Below, piece after piece: positions 9,463-18,012 of a stretch of DNA of 34,486 nucleotides (the stretch's first letter is position 1; each line of letters starts with the position of its first letter). Made by a program: the position numbers and the translations under genes. Source of the DNA: Candidatus Peribacteraceae bacterium (GTDB taxonomy: Bacteria; Patescibacteriota; Gracilibacteria; Peribacterales; Peribacteraceae); NCBI GenBank assembly GCA_028711445.1, contig JAQTSD010000014.1, positions 1 to 34,486 of the forward strand, written 5' to 3'. A model generated the notes under the pieces. It did no database searches, was not told the DNA's origin, and saw only the letters and a program-made list of their open reading frames with translations.

Positions 9463-11408
9463 TTGGTCCCCAAATCGATCGAGTACACCCTCTTTTCATC
9501 CATCACATAGAGCCTCTGTTCCTCCGGATCGACATAGAGATCTTTCAGCATACCCACCTGGTCCCCCTGAAGAACAAACTGGCGAATGTAGGAAGCTTCG
9601 CCGGTCTTGCCGCCATCCGTTGCGACGATGACACGACTGCCAGCCGGATCGAGGAAGTAGATATTGCTGTCCATGATCTTGAATACTTTCACTGCGGTTT
9701 TCAGTGCATTCTCAGGTAGATGACGAATGACATACGGTTGTGTCTCCCCACGCAGCAACTTTACGATTTGCCCACCTTCCTTGAGGACATATATATTTCC
9801 ATCGAGCGCGATATCCATCGCACCGGCCAGATCGCCATTGACGTTGTACTCCGCTGGCGCTGCATAGCGATTGGAGAGACGCTCGTATTTGTAAATCTGA
9901 TTATTCTCCGGCGAGAGGATATAGAGGAACCGCAAGTACGTCTTGATTGATTTTCCCGTGATCCACCCGGCGGGGTCCTCGGTTTTCATGGTGGACGGCT
10001 GGCCATTGATCACTTCGATGATGCTGTTTGCCGTTGTCTGGAAGAGAAGTGACTGCATTCGCGCAAAGTAGTTGCCGTTCAAGATAAGCTCTTCATCTGA
10101 AAGGCGCGTGGGCTCATCCACAGAATTGAGCAGGATGCGATAGAGATCTTGTCGATCGTAGACGACGAGCTCTCCGTCTTTGAGCCCGATGAGTCCGCTG
10201 GCGGAGATATCCGCCTTTTTTGCTGCAAGATTGGCTACAACGCGCGGCGGGATGCGCACGATATTGTTTATCTCTTCACTTTTCTGACGAATGCGCTCAA
10301 TAAGATCGAGCGTCTCCGTACGATAGAGTCCGCTCTCATTGTCCATGACCCGCTTCGCCTGTTCCTCCGCACGCTGAAGAATAGCATTTGCAGAATCAAT
10401 ATCGCCTGTGAGACGTCGGTTCTCTGCTGTACGGATATCTGAATCGATCTGAGAAACAAGCTGCTCGAGTTCAGCACTTGTGGAGCTGCGCTGATTGGAC
10501 GTGGCAATATTTACTATCGCCCAAACAACAAGAAAAGTTGCCACCGCACCGGCAAGAAGCAGGAGATGCGCCTTCTTGCGACGCTTGGGATCTTTGAGGT
10601 CACTCAAAATCTTCGTGGGCGCCATGCGGGCGGTCCCGAGCCAACGTGAGGAAGTGATCTTTTCCCAGAGATCTCCCAATCTGGCCCCCAGTGAAGAGAA
10701 AACGGGGCCAATCGCAAAGGATCTCGACCACTTTGCCCCTCGCTGACGCATCGCACGCGGGGGGAGGGGTTTGCTGGGCAAGGCATCGCGCATACGCCGA
10801 TCTTCCACATGAAGAATGGTGAGTGCTGCCCGCTCTTTTTCTGCTTCTAACGCCATCTTGAGTTCATCGAGCATCTGATCGCCACGTGCAGAGATCTGCG
10901 CGAGCTGTGCCGGCGTCACTGTCCGCAGCAATCGTTGTGTGGAGAGTACAACCACATCTCTCGCTTCGAGTTCACCACTCGCAATATGTACGAATGCCGG
11001 GGTGGCCTTGCCACGTGTATACTCCGTGATTTGGCTCGCAGCTCCCGCACGTACAATATATGCCTCTGCACGACCTGCGTGGGACACATGCAGTGTTCCG
11101 TTCGATCCCACAATCGCCACAATCGCATGGATATCCTCCACCGTCTGAGAAACGAGCAAGCCCTTCAGGAGACCATTGAGTTCTTTGAGGGCGCTGTCCA
11201 AGCGATTCGCCGCATCTCCTTCCGTCTCAAGCAATGCATGTTCCACAATGGAGACGTATTCCTTCTCGAGAGTCTTGGCCTCTTGCGGGGCTGCATGAAT
11301 CTGCAGAAGAAGTGCTACCTGTTCGCCCTTGCCCGACTTCAGCGCAAGCGATACCAAGGAAACCCCACTGGCTGTTTTCGTGTGGCCTGTGTGGACAGCA
11401 ATGTCCAT
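9459..11408 (-). CDS. PP2C-like domain - TM - coiled coil - propeller-like extracytoplasmic protein, uncharacterised
   Basis: N-terminus GNGTLHVSHAGRAEAYIVRAGAASQITEYT...DVVVLSTQRLL resembles PP2C strands; TM LLLLAGAVATFLVVWAIVNIA; C-terminal repeats of the NIYVLKEGGQIVKLL / NIYFLDPAGSRVIVA / RLYVMDEKRVYSI type. Start taken at the internal Met (MDIAVHTGHTK). Confidence 0.75.
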   Translation of the reverse strand: MDIAVHTGHTKTASGVSLVSLALKSGKGEQVALLLQIHAAPQEAKTLEKEYVSIVEHALLETEGDAANRLDSALKELNGLLKGLLVSQTVEDIHAIVAIVGSNGTLHVSHAGRAEAYIVRAGAASQITEYTRGKATPAFVHIASGELEARDVVVLSTQRLLRTVTPAQLAQISARGDQMLDELKMALEAEKERAALTILHVEDRRMRDALPSKPLPPRAMRQRGAKWSRSFAIGPVFSSLGARLGDLWEKITSSRWLGTARMAPTKILSDLKDPKRRKKAHLLLLAGAVATFLVVWAIVNIATSNQRSSTSAELEQLVSQIDSDIRTAENRRLTGDIDSANAILQRAEEQAKRVMDNESGLYRTETLDLIERIRQKSEEINNIVRIPPRVVANLAAKKADISASGLIGLKDGELVVYDRQDLYRILLNSVDEPTRLSDEELILNGNYFARMQSLLFQTTANSIIEVINGQPSTMKTEDPAGWITGKSIKTYLRFLYILSPENNQIYKYERLSNRYAAPAEYNVNGDLAGAMDIALDGNIYVLKEGGQIVKLLRGETQPYVIRHLPENALKTAVKVFKIMDSNIYFLDPAGSRVIVATDGGKTGEASYIRQFVLQGDQVGMLKDLYVDPEEQRLYVMDEKRVYSIDLGTK

Positions 11409-11744
11409 ACAGATTGAGAGGGTACCTTTCTCCTTAATGCGGAGCAAGAGAAACGACAAAGAGAAGAGTGATCTCATCGTCTTCATGCTCAGCGGCAGCC
11501 GCTCTCCAACTGTAACGCATGTGGTATAACTTTTTTGCCACATCTATCCTTTGCCGGGCTCAAGACGGACCCCGAAACGCTCCGAGGAGGCTGGCAGTCT
11601 GTAAAATCCAAAAATTCTAAGTAAAAATTTATTGTAAACAAGCCAAAAAATCGATGTGTCGACATTTGATTGTTGCCTTTCCCTCTCATGAGGAGTACAG
11701 TGTGAGCATCACGGTATTTCCGATTACATTCCAAGAGACAAGAC

Positions 11745-13622
11745 ATGAAGACCGTAGGACAGTGGCTGCAATCCGTTGCGGCCCAGGTGAGTGCAGAGAC
11801 ACCACAGCCCAAACCCCCTCTGCAGGGACAGCCCGAAGGAGCGCCACCCTTAAAAGGCCCTCTTCCTTCTTCTCCTGTGCCACGCCCGCCCTTTCAGCAT
11901 CGCGGCTTGCGGCAACCGCAGCAACAGCGAAAACCTTTCATTTCACAGCAGCGTTCGTGTCCTCTTAGGGTTTACCCTCTTGGCGGCTTCGAACAAATTG
12001 GACGCAACTGTTTCGCCATTGAGGTGGACGGCAGCATCTACATCATCGATTTGGGACTGCAGTTTCCTGACGAGGATATGTTGGGGATCGATTATCTTAT
12101 CCCTGATATCTCGTCGCTTCGTGGGAAGGAGAACCGCATCAAGGCGATCCTCTTCACGCATGGACACCTTGATCACATCGGCGCAGTCCAACATCTGCTG
12201 CCACAACTACACTTTCCACCATGCTATGGCACAAAGCTCACCATGGCTTTTGTGCGGAAGCGCCTTGATGAAGAGAAGCTCACTTCCAAGGCCAATCTCA
12301 ATATCGTTCCCTACAGTAAACGCATCCGCATCGGCAAAGTGGAAGTGGAATTTCTGAAGGTGACACATAGTATTCCTGACTCCGCAGCCATTGCCATTCA
12401 TACACCATATGGCACTATCGTCCACACGGGAGATTTTAAGTTTGATCTGACTCCTGTCAGTGAGCCACCTGCTGATTTCTATAAATTGGCAGAGCTCGGC
12501 AATCGCAATGTGCTCGCAATCATTGCAGATTCAACCAATGCGACGAAGCCCGGATACTCGAAAAGCGAAGCAGAGATCTCCCAAACGCTCCATGAGCTCA
12601 TCCGAGATGCCAAAGGTCGTATCATTATCTCGACTTTCTCGTCCCTCTTAAACCGCATCCAGCAGATCGTCGACCATGCAAAAGACTTCAACCGCAAGGT
12701 CTTCATCTCTGGGCGCAGTATGGAGACAAACGTTGAGATTGCCCAGAATCTTGGCTATCTGAAGGCGCCACGCGGCCTCATCCGCAAGGTGTCCCCGGGC
12801 ATGGACAAGGTGCCTGATAACGAGGTGATCATCATCACAACTGGCAGTCAAGGCGAGGAAATGGCCGGTCTTGCACGCATCGGCCTCGGAACTCACCGGC
12901 ACATCGCCGTCAAAAAAGGAGATACTGTTATCCTGAGTTCCAATCCTATTACGGGAAACGAGCGGGCGATCGCCAAAGTGATCAATAACCTCCATCTGAA
13001 GGGCGCCTTCGTGAAAACAAATGCGGAACTTGCTCTCCACACGACGGGTCATGGTCACCAAAACGACTTACTTCTTATGCATCGCCTCGTTCGTGCACGT
13101 CATATCATCCCCGCTCACGGAGAACCTCATATGCGTTCCGTCCACGCAGATATTGTGAAGACGCTTGGTTACGAAGAGAACCGAATCCATTCGCTCGTGA
13201 ATGGTGAAATCCTTGAATTCGAAGCGAATGGTTCTGTTCGCAAGAGCAAGCAGAAAATCTTCCTCCAAGATGTCATCATCGACGGATACGGCTCTGCTGG
13301 GGAAGGTCATCGAGTGCTCGATGACCGCAAGGTCATGAGTAGCAGCGGCGTTCTTGTTGTTGTCTTCCGCATCTACGCTTCAAGCAAACGCCCTGTAGGG
13401 GACCCGGATGTCCTCTCGCGTGGGCTCATCTACGGCTCCGAACAGACGCAGATCACTCGCGAGGTGATCGAGACTTCCAAGAAGGCCTACGAGGAAGCAC
13501 TCAGCCGCGGTGTAACTGACCGCAAAGAGCTCAAACGAACGATTGGCGGGGCGCTTTCGCGCTACTTCGATCGGAAGCTCGATCGTGAACCGATGGTGAT
13601 CCCCATCTTCATCGAGGTATGA
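11745..13622 (+). CDS. rnj: Ribonuclease J (MBL fold, beta-CASP) with Pro/Gln-rich N-terminal extension
   Basis: RVYPLGGFEQIGRNCFAIEVDGSIYIIDLGLQFPDEDMLGIDYLIPD...LFTHGHLDHIGAVQHLL...TGSQGE...HTTGHGHQNDL..IPAHGE. Confidence 0.97.
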   Translation: MKTVGQWLQSVAAQVSAETPQPKPPLQGQPEGAPPLKGPLPSSPVPRPPFQHRGLRQPQQQRKPFISQQRSCPLRVYPLGGFEQIGRNCFAIEVDGSIYIIDLGLQFPDEDMLGIDYLIPDISSLRGKENRIKAILFTHGHLDHIGAVQHLLPQLHFPPCYGTKLTMAFVRKRLDEEKLTSKANLNIVPYSKRIRIGKVEVEFLKVTHSIPDSAAIAIHTPYGTIVHTGDFKFDLTPVSEPPADFYKLAELGNRNVLAIIADSTNATKPGYSKSEAEISQTLHELIRDAKGRIIISTFSSLLNRIQQIVDHAKDFNRKVFISGRSMETNVEIAQNLGYLKAPRGLIRKVSPGMDKVPDNEVIIITTGSQGEEMAGLARIGLGTHRHIAVKKGDTVILSSNPITGNERAIAKVINNLHLKGAFVKTNAELALHTTGHGHQNDLLLMHRLVRARHIIPAHGEPHMRSVHADIVKTLGYEENRIHSLVNGEILEFEANGSVRKSKQKIFLQDVIIDGYGSAGEGHRVLDDRKVMSSSGVLVVVFRIYASSKRPVGDPDVLSRGLIYGSEQTQITREVIETSKKAYEEALSRGVTDRKELKRTIGGALSRYFDRKLDREPMVIPIFIEV

Positions 13623-13642
13623 GAATCCTTAAGTGAACAATA

Positions 13643-13675
13643 GAAGCTGCGAACTTTGTGTCCGCAGCTTTTTTG
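13643..13675 (+). terminator. Rho-independent terminator after RNase J
   Basis: AAGCTGCG(13644-13651)/CGCAGCTT(13663-13670) followed by TTTT. Confidence 0.85.
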
Positions 13676-13710
13676 TCGAATCATTCGCTTCCACGTATCA
13701 TCGAATCCTC

Positions 13711-14337
13711 ATGCAACCTGCAGCCTTTCTCTTCGATCTCGACGGAACGCTCATCGACTCCCTCCCGCTCTATGAAGAAGCGTACCTTTCTGCGTTTGCT
13801 GCACACGATCTCCCACTGGACATCGAAACCTTCCGCCGCGACATCTACTGCAAAGGCCTGCCTCTGAAGTCCGCACTCGCCCCGCACAAAGCCACGCATC
13901 TCAACAATTCGATCCGTGCCGGACGCGACGCGCACTACGAGCATCTCCTTGCGACGAAACTTCGGTGGTTCCCTGATGTCCTGCCGCTGCTCGAAGCGCT
14001 GCCCCCATCGATACCGCGTGCAATCGTGACGGGGTCTCACCGCTCGTACGTGAAGGCCATCGAGCGATGCCTGCCACTCTCGAAATATTTTCCGACGATC
14101 ATTACCGCGGATGAGATGGATCCGTACTTCAAGCCACATCCGCACGGACTGTTTCTGGCGGCACAAGCCTTGGGCGCGGAACCGCAGCATTGCGTGTATA
14201 TCGGTGACCAGGTGTTTGATATGGAAGCGGCGCGCAATGCTAAAATGGCGAATATTCTGATCGCTCGGGAGTTCACTCCATCCTATGCGAGGGACCATGC
14301 GGATCGTGTCATCACGTCGCTCGGAGAATTGGCCTGA
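13711..14337 (+). CDS. HAD-superfamily hydrolase (phosphatase/beta-phosphoglucomutase-like)
   Basis: FLFDLDGTLIDSLPLYEEAY...AIVTGSHRSYVKA...YIGDQVFDMEAARNAKM. Confidence 0.93.
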   Translation: MQPAAFLFDLDGTLIDSLPLYEEAYLSAFAAHDLPLDIETFRRDIYCKGLPLKSALAPHKATHLNNSIRAGRDAHYEHLLATKLRWFPDVLPLLEALPPSIPRAIVTGSHRSYVKAIERCLPLSKYFPTIITADEMDPYFKPHPHGLFLAAQALGAEPQHCVYIGDQVFDMEAARNAKMANILIAREFTPSYARDHADRVITSLGELA

Positions 14338-14355
14338 CTACGCAAGAAATACGAA

Positions 14356-14390
14356 AAATCCGGCAGCCTCATCCTGAGACCGCCGGGAGT
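14356..14390 (-). terminator. Terminator for the 14418-15032 gene
   Basis: Minus strand CCGGC...GCCGG stem followed by ATTTTT. Confidence 0.6.
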
Positions 14391-14417
14391 GCAACCCATT
14401 CCGTTACGAACACGGCA

Positions 14418-15032
14418 TCATGCCCACACGGAGATCCAGCTTCCTTCTGGAATCATCTCCTGGAGCCCGCAGATGTGCAGCTTGCTGCCGGCAACGTAGC
14501 ACATCTGCTTACTCTCGAGATTGCCATCGAGTGCGTAGAACCGCACCGATGAATCTCGATCGTATGCCGGGAAGGCTTTCGAAGCCGCGAGGTAGTGGTA
14601 CATGTCCACATACGATCCGGGGTACCACAGTGGTTCATCCCCGACTGCCTCTGCAATCTCTTCGCCGGGGGCACTCGTGCCTGCTAGCAAGATCGAGAGG
14701 ATCTTTGGCCTGTTGACCGAAGCGTGGGGCAACAGCCACTGCGAAGGATTGAAACCCTTAGGCAGTTGCAGCCACTCCGGGGAAGCCGCACATCGATCCA
14801 CACTGATGGAGATTGGGGAATGCGAGTTCTTCTTCAGGTGATCGATCAGCAGCGGTTCTCCGCGCAATATGCCTCTGGCAATCCTTGCGCAATACGGAGG
14901 ATGGCGCACCAAGAGGTCAAACACATCATCAGGACGACCTCCGGCATCCCTGATCGCTTCTGCCAGGTGTTGCACCACGGCAGTGGCATAATGGAGATCG
15001 CTCACCAATTTGCATCGCAGCCGACGTGGCAT
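14418..15032 (-). CDS. Hypothetical protein (204 aa), no recognised domain
   Basis: Full-length ORF followed by a terminator; MPRRLRCKLVSDLHYATAVVQHLAEAIRDAGGRPDDVFDLLVRHPP... Confidence 0.6.
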   Translation of the reverse strand: MPRRLRCKLVSDLHYATAVVQHLAEAIRDAGGRPDDVFDLLVRHPPYCARIARGILRGEPLLIDHLKKNSHSPISISVDRCAASPEWLQLPKGFNPSQWLLPHASVNRPKILSILLAGTSAPGEEIAEAVGDEPLWYPGSYVDMYHYLAASKAFPAYDRDSSVRFYALDGNLESKQMCYVAGSKLHICGLQEMIPEGSWISVWA

Positions 15033-15198
15033 TTTCTCCTCTCCTTTCTGAGTCTACTCACGCACATCAAAGTACGGAGCCTACTCACGAAAGTGCCAAA
15101 AGTTGAAAGAGCGGGTTGCACTGTCATTGTGATACAGCGACGGTCTTGACAAATCAACAAAATAATCAGTAATTTTCATTTAATCTTTTTCCAAATGA

Positions 15199-16377
15199 TC
15201 ATGGGAGAAGAGTGATTTTCCCCACAACTTTCCATCCTTCATACGGCGTCCAGCCACACTTGGAGTGAAGGTCCTTCCCGCGAATGATCCACTCATCACT
15301 GAGATCCACGGAAACCCTCTCCTCCGAGGAGGCGCCAAGAGAAAAGATGTGATTAGGATTCGTGAAACACAATCGCACGATGTCCTCTATCCGAAGCTTG
15401 AAATCCGAATCCCGAAGTTTCGCTCCCGGCCACTTGCCTGCCGCCACCGTGAGGAGAAGCGGCAGCATCGTCTCCACTCCCGGCACGCCGCTTGGAGCCT
15501 TCAGGGGATCGGCTGTCTGCTTCTCGGCAAGCGTATGAGGTGCATGATCGCTCGCAATGCAATCGATCGTGCCGTCGACAATGGCCGCCCAAAGGGCGGA
15601 CTGATGTTCTGTTGAACGAATGGAGCGCAATGGAGGATTCATCTTGGCCAGTGCTCCGAGCTTCATGTAATCCTCGATAGTAAGGAAGAGATGATGCGGA
15701 GTGACATCGCAGGTAATATTTACGTTGTTTGCTTTCGCAGTGCGGATGAGTGTCAAGGCATCTCTCGAGGAGATGTGCGTGGCGTGAGCGCGCGTTCCGT
15801 ACTGCGAAGCGAGCTCGATGGCGCGGGTCACCGCTCTCTCCTCGCTCTCCGGGGGGCGCATGAGTGAATGGGCAGTGATATCTTTTGTCTTCAATTCTTC
15901 TGTAGCACGCCGATTGATCTCTGGATCTTCACAATGTGCAATGAGTGGAATAGAGAGTTCGGCGCACAGCTTAAATGCATCCGCAATAATGGATTCCTCG
16001 ATCCCTTGATCACCCGTCGAATGATCCATGTAAATCTTCAATCCTGCACACTTCTCTTTGAGATTCTTCATCTTCTCATTTGTCCACAGCTGTCTTAGCT
16101 CACCTAAATGCTCCTGCTTCGTCGCCCCGAAGAAGAAGTGAATGTCACAATTTTTCACTTGTTCTGCGCGCCGCACCTTGTCCTCCAGTGCCTTCACCGT
16201 CACTGTCGGTGGAGAGGTATTGGGCATATCGCAAACTGTGAACACACCACCCGCACGGGCACTGCGCGCGCCCGTCGCCATTGTCTCTTTCTGTTCTCCT
16301 CCCGGCTCACGGAAGTGCACGTGGCAGTCGATGAGACCAGGAAGCCGGAGACGTGTGCCCTTCGAAGGGGTCATCAT
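15199..16377 (-). CDS. pyrC: Dihydroorotase
   Basis: RLPGLIDCHVHFREPGGEQKETMATGARSARAGGVFTVCDMPNTSPP...IASDHAPHTLAEK...SGVPGVETMLPLLL. Start placed at MMTPSKGT, after the pyrB stop. Confidence 0.96.
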   Translation of the reverse strand: MMTPSKGTRLRLPGLIDCHVHFREPGGEQKETMATGARSARAGGVFTVCDMPNTSPPTVTVKALEDKVRRAEQVKNCDIHFFFGATKQEHLGELRQLWTNEKMKNLKEKCAGLKIYMDHSTGDQGIEESIIADAFKLCAELSIPLIAHCEDPEINRRATEELKTKDITAHSLMRPPESEERAVTRAIELASQYGTRAHATHISSRDALTLIRTAKANNVNITCDVTPHHLFLTIEDYMKLGALAKMNPPLRSIRSTEHQSALWAAIVDGTIDCIASDHAPHTLAEKQTADPLKAPSGVPGVETMLPLLLTVAAGKWPGAKLRDSDFKLRIEDIVRLCFTNPNHIFSLGASSEERVSVDLSDEWIIRGKDLHSKCGWTPYEGWKVVGKITLLP

Positions 16378-16393
16378 GGCAAGCGTAGCATTC

Positions 16394-17311
16394 TCACGCC
16401 TTCTTGAGGAGCATCGCAAGAAGAGCCATGCGCAATACCACACCATTGTGCACCTGTCGGAAGTAGGCGGCGGTTGGTAGTGGATCGACATCGAGAGCGA
16501 TTTCTCCGACACGAGGCAACGGATGGAGTACGGCAATGGAACGGTCTTTAAGCTGTTCAGCTGTGAGAACGTACTTCAATTTCAAACGTTCGTATTGCGC
16601 CGCATCTCCGAAGCGCTCTTTTTGCACGCGTGTCATGTAGACGACATCCGCATCGAGACCGTCTTCAAGATTCTCCGTCTCCGTATACGTGATTTTCTTA
16701 TCCTTATAGAAGCTCGTGACCTTCTCCGGCATGGTAAGCTCCGCTGGCGAGACTAAAGTAAAGCGGATGTTCTTATAGAGTCCGAGGAGGAAACTGAGAG
16801 AGTGAACAGTGCGACCGAACTTGAGATCGCCAACCATAGTGATATGAATGCCATCCAGTTTCCCGCGTTCCTTCTCAATCGTGTAAAGATCGAGGAGCGC
16901 CTGCGTGGGGTGCTGGCCCGGGCCATCGCCCGCATTGATGAACGGGATAGTGCTCACGGCTGCAGCACGATCGGCAGACCCCTGCTCGGGATGACGCATC
17001 GCAATGATATCCGCATATTGGTTCACCACCCGGATCGTGTCCTCGACGGACTCCCCCTTATACAGCGAGCTGAATTGTAGCCCATCCGCCGTAATCACCT
17101 GTCCCCCGAGCCGCTGCATGGCCGTCTCGAAACTGAGTCGCGTGCGCGTGCTCGGCTCATAGAAAAGGCTTGCGAGGATCTTCCCGTGCAGGAGATCCGA
17201 TCCCCCTTTCCTGAGCACCCCCTCCATCTCCGCGGCGACACACAAAATAGCGTCCGTATCCCCTCGTGTGAGTTGCTTGGTGGACGTGAGGTGCTGGAAC
17301 GGAAGCGGCAT
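16394..17311 (-). CDS. pyrB: Aspartate carbamoyltransferase catalytic chain
   Basis: LASLFYEPSTRTRLSFETAMQRLGG...KGESVEDTIRVVNQYADIIAMRHPEQG...NAGDGPGQHPTQALLDLYTI. N-terminal ORF extension to 17650 overlaps the structured intergenic region and is not ATCase-like. Confidence 0.96.
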   Translation of the reverse strand: MPLPFQHLTSTKQLTRGDTDAILCVAAEMEGVLRKGGSDLLHGKILASLFYEPSTRTRLSFETAMQRLGGQVITADGLQFSSLYKGESVEDTIRVVNQYADIIAMRHPEQGSADRAAAVSTIPFINAGDGPGQHPTQALLDLYTIEKERGKLDGIHITMVGDLKFGRTVHSLSFLLGLYKNIRFTLVSPAELTMPEKVTSFYKDKKITYTETENLEDGLDADVVYMTRVQKERFGDAAQYERLKLKYVLTAEQLKDRSIAVLHPLPRVGEIALDVDPLPTAAYFRQVHNGVVLRMALLAMLLKKA

Positions 17312-17356
17312 TCTGCTGGCAAAGGGTAAAGAAGATCCGGAATGTTGTCCAACTGA

Positions 17357-17385
17357 TTGACAAATATCTGAAGCGAGTCTTAAGT
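17357..17385 (+). promoter_or_regulatory. Candidate promoter for the first intergenic RNA
   Basis: Perfect TTGACA (17357-17362), 17-nt spacer, poor -10 TTAAGT (17380-17385). Confidence 0.4.
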
Positions 17386-17389
17386 ATGC

Positions 17390-17695
17390 GCAATCCTTCG
17401 GGTACCCCCTTGTATCCCAACGGGTGCCTTCCGGACAGCCTTCCTGGTCTTGACCCAGGGTTTCACCCTCTTTACAGGATCGTACCAACCGTAAGCGAGG
17501 TGACGTCGCAAAGCCATTGGGCTTCCCGACATCTAATCCACACAGTTGAAACGACCCACCTAGGATGGGTATTCCTACCCCTGGCTCCCAACTGGGATGG
17601 CGCGCCTCCGTCGCTCTGCATTTTGCGGAACTGTCCTCAAACAGATCCAAAGAAAGCCCTCATTCGGGCAAGCAGCGACGGGGGCTCTTTTAACA
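17390..17695 (+). ncRNA. Candidate structured ncRNA A (~300 nt), family not recognised
   Basis: Hairpins GGTACCC/GGGTGCC (17401-17428), CCTGG/CCAGG (17443-17459), GTCG..AAGCC/GGCTT..CGAC (17505-17530), ACCCA/TGGGT (17554-17570), and a 12-bp stem GCCTCCGTCGCT (17604-17615)/AGCGACGGGGGC (17674-17685) followed by TCTTTTAA. Confidence 0.5.
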
Positions 17696-17719
17696 TCTCC
17701 ACGCAAATCAACGAATATT
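17690..17719 (+). promoter_or_regulatory. Candidate promoter for the second intergenic RNA
   Basis: TTAACA (17690-17695) - 18 nt - AATATT (17714-17719). Confidence 0.35.
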
Positions 17720-17726
17720 TATTCGA

Positions 17727-17949
17727 CACGTGTTGATGCGTAGTTTACAGTCGTCGCATCTCCTTAACCGTGGGTCGGCCGATTCTCACTACCATGACGT
17801 GTGGCATCTTCCGAGTCGAAGAACCCCGTCTCCCTTGAATCAATCGACCCGACGTAAGGAGCGCCCTCCTCCATTGTCCTGAGGGGCAATCAGCCTTGGT
17901 ATACGCCCTCCCCGATTACGGGACTGCCCTCAGAGGAGGAGGGCTTTTT
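17727..17949 (+). ncRNA. Candidate structured ncRNA B (~220 nt) ending in an intrinsic terminator, family not recognised
   Basis: Three nearly abutting hairpins: GATGCG/CGCATC (17735-17760); TCCTTA..CGT.GGGTCG..GATTC/GAATC..CGACCC.ACG.TAAGGA (17761-17860); GCCCTCCTCC/GGAGGAGGGC (17863-17944) then TTTTT. Confidence 0.6.
17863..17949 (+). terminator. Large rho-independent terminator
   Basis: Perfect 10-bp stem GCCCTCCTCC/GGAGGAGGGC with inner TGAGGG(G)CA/TGCCCTCA helix, followed by TTTTTC. Confidence 0.75.
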
Positions 17950-18012
17950 CATGGGGCGCGGGATGGCCACTTGGCATCTCTCCTGAATCTATTTTCCTCT
18001 ACAATCCCCCCG

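Noticed and set aside
17312-17650. N-terminal extension of the pyrB ORF
   Set aside because: Sequence (MDLFEDSSAKCRATEARHPSWEPG...) is not ATCase-like; the family begins near MPLPFQHLTS at 17311, and the interval is better explained by RNA structure.
17390-17949. RNase P RNA, tmRNA, SRP RNA or 6S RNA
   Set aside because: Looked for GAGGAAAGTCC/ACAGAA (RNase P), the tRNA-like T arm and tag ORF (tmRNA) and GGAAGGAAGCAG (SRP) on both strands; none found. 6S cannot be excluded without a covariance-model search.
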